From: Actinomycetes bacterium
GTDB taxonomy: Bacteria; Actinomycetota; Actinomycetes; Actinomycetales; Actinomycetaceae
NCBI GenBank assembly: GCA_023389315.1
Contig: JAEWEQ010000078.1
Coordinates: 1 to 35,039 of the forward strand
Reading direction: 5' to 3'
Length of the DNA: 35,039 nucleotides
Positions 31,351 to 35,039 of the stretch are shown here, one piece after another. Made by a program: the position numbers and the translations under genes. How positions within the stretch are numbered: position 1 is the stretch's first letter; the number at the start of each line of letters is the position of its first letter. Below the pieces are notes generated by a model that had not been told where the DNA came from, ran no database searches, and worked only from the letters and a program-made list of their open reading frames with translations.

Positions 31351-32874
31351 GTGGAAGGCAACACTTTGTCGCGTGCCTGGGAGGAAGCCGTTGAGCTGTT
31401 GGCCGGCGAAATCACTCCCGCGCGCATGGGGTTCATTCGCAACACTCAGCCCCTGGGCGACATCGAAGGCACCATCTTGGTGGCCGCCCCCAACGACTTC
31501 GTGAAGGAATACATCGAAACCAAGGCGATGGGTCAACTCACCCAAGCCCTCTCCCAAGCCCTGGGCCGGGAGATCCGCATCGCTGTGACAGTGGATGCAA
31601 ATCTGTCACAAAACTTCGATGATTTCGACGCTGATTCCAACGAAACCACCCCCGGTGCCATCCAAACGAACCCAGGCAGCGGCGAAAGTGCTGGCTCAAT
31701 ACCCGCCCCATCCCCGTCCTCGCGAATGGAGGACTCCTCCGAAACTGTGCCCGGGCGCGGCGCCGCTTCCGGGGTGCTACCGGGCGAATCCCAAAACGAT
31801 CACGGTCGCGACAGTGTCGGCAGCATTGACCTTTCCGGCTCGCGCCTGAATCCGCGCTTCACTTTCGACACTTTCGTGATCGGCTCCTCCAACCGTTTTG
31901 CCAACGCCGCGGCCAACGCGGTGGCGGAAGTTCCAGCTAAGGCCTACAACCCGCTGTTCATCTACGGCGGCTCCGGGCTGGGAAAAACCCACCTGCTGCA
32001 CGCCATCGGCAACTACGCTTTGTCGCTCTACCCGCACTTGAAGGTGAAGTACGTATCTTCGGAAGAATTCACCAACGACTTCATTAACTCCATTCGCGAT
32101 GACCGCGCTGAACAGTTCCAGCGCCGCTACCGCGAAGTGGACATTTTGCTGATTGACGACATCCAGTTCATTCAAGGCAAAGAACAAACCGTGGAGGAGT
32201 TCTTCCACACCTTCAACACTCTCTACACCGCTGACAAGCAGGTGGTAATCACCTCTGATGTGCCGCCTAAACAGTTGTCGGGTCTGGAGGATCGACTGCG
32301 GTCGCGCTTCGAGATGGGACTGCTCACTGATATTCAGCCACCGGACTTAGAAACCCGCATCGCAATCCTGCGTAAAAAAGCCATTGCTGACAATCTGGCG
32401 GTGGATGACAACGTCCTCGAATACATTGCTTCGCGCATTTCTTCCAATATTCGCGAGTTGGAAGGCTCCCTCATCCGCGTGACGGCGTATTCGAACCTCA
32501 CGCACCAAAGTATTGACCGCTCTCTGGCGGAGATGGTGTTGAAGGATATCATTTCGGATCCGGAAGATACCGAGATCACGGTGGCGCTCATCATGGGGCA
32601 GATCACCGACTACTTCGACGTCACATTGGAACAGTTGTGCTCTGCCGATCGCTCCCGCGTGCTGGTGGAGGCTCGCCAGATCGCGATGTACCTGTGTCGC
32701 GAACTTACCGACTTGTCGCTTCCTAAGATTGGGCAGGCTTTCGGCGGGCGCGATCACACCACGGTGATGCACGCCAACCGTAAGATTTCCTCCCAGATGA
32801 CCATGAAGCGTGAGGTCTACAATCACGTCACTGAGCTAACTAACCGCATCAAGCAGCAAGCGCGGATGCACTAG
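31351..32874 (+). CDS. dnaA: Chromosomal replication initiator protein DnaA
   Basis: DnaA-ATP binds boxes at oriC, melts the origin and loads DnaB. Domain I is at residues 1-85, followed by a variable Ser/Pro/Glu-rich domain II (about 88-165). The AAA+ domain has Walker A GGSGLGKT (206-213), Walker B ILLIDD (265-270) and the arginine finger in RLRSRFEMGL (315-324). Domain IV (410-507) has the box-binding signature DLSLPKIGQAFGGRDHTTVMHA in pieces. I choose GTG 31351 because GGAGG lies 6 bases upstream, giving 507 residues starting MEGNTLSRAW like other DnaA proteins; a GTG at 31318 has no such site. Confidence 0.98.
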   Translation: MEGNTLSRAWEEAVELLAGEITPARMGFIRNTQPLGDIEGTILVAAPNDFVKEYIETKAMGQLTQALSQALGREIRIAVTVDANLSQNFDDFDADSNETTPGAIQTNPGSGESAGSIPAPSPSSRMEDSSETVPGRGAASGVLPGESQNDHGRDSVGSIDLSGSRLNPRFTFDTFVIGSSNRFANAAANAVAEVPAKAYNPLFIYGGSGLGKTHLLHAIGNYALSLYPHLKVKYVSSEEFTNDFINSIRDDRAEQFQRRYREVDILLIDDIQFIQGKEQTVEEFFHTFNTLYTADKQVVITSDVPPKQLSGLEDRLRSRFEMGLLTDIQPPDLETRIAILRKKAIADNLAVDDNVLEYIASRISSNIRELEGSLIRVTAYSNLTHQSIDRSLAEMVLKDIISDPEDTEITVALIMGQITDYFDVTLEQLCSADRSRVLVEARQIAMYLCRELTDLSLPKIGQAFGGRDHTTVMHANRKISSQMTMKREVYNHVTELTNRIKQQARMH

Positions 32875-33362
32875 TTCGTTTCACGAGGACGGTCGCGCCG
32901 CTTTTTCGCGGGAGAGTGCCGCTTGCAGTGTTTTTCCACAATAACCTGTGGATTAGTGTGGATAACTCTGGGTTTTGAACTACTGTGAGAAGCTCACCTG
33001 TGGACAGATTTGCTTACAAATTTTGTCATTCCCCAGCGCCCCACACTTATCCACAGCTCACCCACCCGCCTATCCACCCGCGATTTCGTTGAGATTACGG
33101 GCGAAACTAGCGGTTTCCACAGTGTCCACAACAGTGATGATTATTATGAGAGAATTAAATCGCAAAAAATGAATCCCCCAACATGGAGATCTTGATGTGG
33201 ATGGCGCGGCTCGGCGTGGGGCCTTGCATTCGCTTGCGGTTTCCACTCACTATCCCCAAGCAAGGTGCCTTGGGCTCAAAATTCACGTAAAGTGGCATAA
33301 GTTGTAACTATAAATTTTCTACTCACGCCCGTTGTGACACCTGCTGTGAAAAGAGGCCGACT
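32875..33362. other. oriC: Chromosomal origin of replication (oriC), dnaA-dnaN intergenic region
   Basis: Perfect DnaA boxes are TGTGGATAA (32957-32965) and TTATCCACA (33047-33055). Others with one or two mismatches are TTTTCCACA (32932), TGTGGATTA (32947), TGTGGACAG (32999), CTATCCACC (33070), GTTTCCACA (33113) and GTGTCCACA (33122). Directly after the last box is an AT-rich stretch (33136-33172: GATGATTATTATG, AGAATTAAAT, AAAAAAT) that fits a DNA-unwinding element. The box array plus unwinding element between dnaA and dnaN is the standard actinobacterial origin. The dnaN promoter must lie in the last 150 bases. Confidence 0.92.
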
Positions 33363-34499
33363 GTGAAGTTCACCGTTGCACGAGACGTCCTAGCTGACGC
33401 GGTTGCTTGGGCTGCCCGCACTGTACCGAATCGTCCTTCGGTTCCGATCTTGGCGGGCATCCGCCTCAAGACCGGCAGCGATACTTTGGAACTTTCTTCC
33501 TTCGACTACGAAATCTCCACCCGCACGGAGATCCCCGCTGAGATCGTAGCACCCGGTGACCTACTGGTTTCGGGCCGCCTGTTGGCTTCCATCACCAAGT
33601 CTTTGCCGAACCAACCGGTCCAATGCACCTTGGAAGGTAACAAGCTGTCCTTGGTTTGCGGCACCGCGCACTTCACCTTAGCCACCATGTCGGTGGATGA
33701 ATATCCTCCCATGCCGCAACTTCCCCAGGTCGGTGGCCGGGTAGACGCTCACGAACTTGCCCAAGCTATCGCCCAGGTTTCGGTGGCTGCTTCTTCCGAT
33801 GACACCATCCCGCTGCTTACCTCTGTGCGCATGGAAATCGAAGATGACACCATCACCTTGCTGGCAACCGACCGCTACCGCCTCGGTATGCGCGAGCTGA
33901 AGTGGAATCCCAATAAGGCCGGTATCTCCACCGCTTTGCTAGTGAAGGCCCGCACCTTAGGTGACGTGGCGAAGTCCATGACCAGTGGCGGTGAAGTGGA
34001 GCTGGCATTCGATGCTTCTCCCGATGCTCCGCTTAACTCCTTGATTGGTTTTATCGCGGGAGCCCGCCAAACCACCTCCACTTTGATGGATGGTGACTAC
34101 CCCCCGGTGCGCCGCCTTTTCCCCGAAGAAACCCTGGTCCACGCCGTAGTTAACCGCGTGGAACTGCTAGAAGCGGTCCGCCGCGTTTCCCTGGTAGCGG
34201 AAGCCAAGACTTCCGTGCGCTTGGGATTCGATGAGAACCAAGTGGTGCTCGAAGCCGGTCAAGATGACAACGCTCAAGCTTCAGAAGTTATCGCCGCCCA
34301 GTTAGATGGTGAGCCGTTGCGTACCGCGTTTAACCCCCGCTACCTGGAAGCTGGGCTAGCGGCGCTGAGCACCGATTACGTGCGTTTTTCCTTCACCGAC
34401 GCCGCCAAGCCGGCCGTCATTAGCGGCCAGAAGGAAATCGATGGGGATGTGGATAAGAACTTCCGCTACCTCATCATGCCGATTCGCTTTGGCTTGTAG
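33363..34499 (+). CDS. dnaN: DNA polymerase III beta subunit (sliding clamp)
   Basis: The 378-residue protein forms the ring-shaped clamp that holds polymerase on DNA. Three repeated clamp domains are visible: MKFTVARDVLADAVAWAARTVPNRPSVPILAGI (in pieces, 1-125), the LLATDRYRLGMREL motif in domain 2, and a C-terminal domain ending in the typical YLIMPIRFGL. GTG 33363 has AAAGAGG 6 bases upstream. It follows oriC and precedes recF. Confidence 0.98.
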   Translation: MKFTVARDVLADAVAWAARTVPNRPSVPILAGIRLKTGSDTLELSSFDYEISTRTEIPAEIVAPGDLLVSGRLLASITKSLPNQPVQCTLEGNKLSLVCGTAHFTLATMSVDEYPPMPQLPQVGGRVDAHELAQAIAQVSVAASSDDTIPLLTSVRMEIEDDTITLLATDRYRLGMRELKWNPNKAGISTALLVKARTLGDVAKSMTSGGEVELAFDASPDAPLNSLIGFIAGARQTTSTLMDGDYPPVRRLFPEETLVHAVVNRVELLEAVRRVSLVAEAKTSVRLGFDENQVVLEAGQDDNAQASEVIAAQLDGEPLRTAFNPRYLEAGLAALSTDYVRFSFTDAAKPAVISGQKEIDGDVDKNFRYLIMPIRFGL

Positions 34500-34505
34500 A
34501 GCTAA

Positions 34506-34525
34506 CTGCGGGTAGCGTCCCGCAG
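34506..34525 (+). repeat. Small hairpin between dnaN and recF
   Basis: CTGCGGG (34506-34512) and CCCGCAG (34519-34525) form a 7-bp stem with loop TAGCGT just before the recF ribosome site. It may trim or attenuate the dnaN-recF transcript. Confidence 0.5.
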
Positions 34526-34538
34526 GGAAAAGGCGCGC

Positions 34539-35039
34539 GTGTACATCTCCGACTTCGCCATCGATGACTTCCGCTCCTATCACCACGCGGTAGTGCGTTT
34601 TCAACCTGGTGTGTGCGTACTGCTAGGAGCCAACGGCCAGGGTAAAACCAACTTGGTGGAAGCCTTGGCCTACCTGTCATCTTTTAGCTCTCATCGTTCC
34701 TCAGCTGACACTGCCCTGGTGCGACAGCCTCCCAGCGGTGAGCAGCCCGGTGGGGCGGTGGTGCGTGCCAAGGTCCACACCGGGGAGCGCGAGCGGGTGT
34801 TGGAGTTAGAAATCGTACGAGGACGGGCGAACCGGGCGCGAATCAACCGCACCTCGGTGCCCCCGCGCGAGTTACTCGGGATAGTACGCACCATCGTCTT
34901 CGCTCCGGAGGACCTGACGTTGGTCAAAGGTGATCCGGGGGATCGGCGGCGCTTTCTGGATGAGGTGGCCGCGCAGCTGTGGCCCTCTCACCAGCGGGCG
35001 GTATCCCAGTTCGATAAATTGGCGCGCCAGCGTGGGGCG
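34539..35039 (+). CDS. recF: DNA replication and repair protein RecF (N-terminal part)
   Basis: The open frame runs from GTG 34539 off the window end (167 codons), so the protein is incomplete. The start YISDFAIDDFRSY and the P-loop GANGQGKTNLVEALAYLSS (about residues 31-49) identify RecF, an SMC-like ATPase that helps load RecA at gapped DNA. RTIVFAPEDLTLVKGDPGDRRRFLDE (in pieces) near the edge is also characteristic. AAAGG lies upstream of the start. It follows dnaN by 39 bases, the conserved order. Confidence 0.96.
   Translation, partial: MYISDFAIDDFRSYHHAVVRFQPGVCVLLGANGQGKTNLVEALAYLSSFSSHRSSADTALVRQPPSGEQPGGAVVRAKVHTGERERVLELEIVRGRANRARINRTSVPPRELLGIVRTIVFAPEDLTLVKGDPGDRRRFLDEVAAQLWPSHQRAVSQFDKLARQRGA

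Noticed and set aside
1..35039. tRNA, rRNA or mobile-element genes
   Set aside because: I looked for T-loop-like motifs, transposase motifs and terminal repeats and saw none. A tRNA scan would be needed to exclude a tRNA formally.

Overview
The window is a block of actinobacterial chromosome around the replication origin. It holds the order rpmH-dnaA-oriC-dnaN-recF on the right. To the left, in reverse, come rnpA, yidD, yidC, jag, rsmG, parA and parB. Further left are ddl, an aminotransferase, trxA, trxB, murJ, a DUF6049-like gene, a MutT4-like NUDIX gene and pcnA. This order closely follows the origin region of Mycobacterium and its relatives. Moderate-to-high GC, many GTG starts, a long disordered ParB N-terminus and a NUDIX/pcnA divergent pair all fit Actinomycetota. 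I would guess the Actinomycetaceae or a neighbouring family, but the sequence alone does not let me name a genus.

Region by region. 1-2217: the end of an L-idonate-5-dehydrogenase-like gene, convergent with a GntR/UTRA regulator, then a MarR regulator. 2498-5707: replicative helicase dnaB and a divergent MATE exporter; their shared intergenic region is packed with DnaA boxes. 5756-8003: a long rpsF leader and the rpsF-ssb-rpsR-rplI operon, ended by a strong hairpin. 8104-12237: a class A penicillin-binding protein and pcnA, both on the minus strand. 12305-23781: a plus-strand block for the cell envelope and redox balance (NUDIX, DUF6049-like, murJ, an acidic membrane protein, trxB, trxA, aminotransferase, Ddl-like ligase). 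23848-30842: a minus-strand block for chromosome segregation, ribosome maturation and membrane insertion (parB, parA, rsmG, jag, yidC, yidD, rnpA, rpmH). 31351-35039: dnaA, oriC, dnaN and the start of recF.

The parts work together. DnaA binds oriC (about 32930-33130) and loads DnaB. DnaN is the clamp. ParB should load at the four parS palindromes I found (23525, 25361, 26414, 27683) and work with ParA to segregate the new origins. Two perfect DnaA boxes and several near-matches lie in front of dnaB, and another perfect box lies beside the parA promoter and an intergenic parS. DnaA may therefore couple initiation to helicase supply and segregation.

The most unusual signals are: the origin-like DnaA-box cluster with an AT-rich stretch in front of dnaB; a perfectly phased 4 x 16-bp tandem repeat between parA and rsmG; a murJ partner protein that keeps the extracytoplasmic beta domain but has acidic low-complexity sequence where Mycobacterium MviN has a pseudokinase; and a Ddl-family ligase with altered active-site motifs paired with an aminotransferase. 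I found no insertion sequence, phage, CRISPR array, rRNA or tRNA gene.
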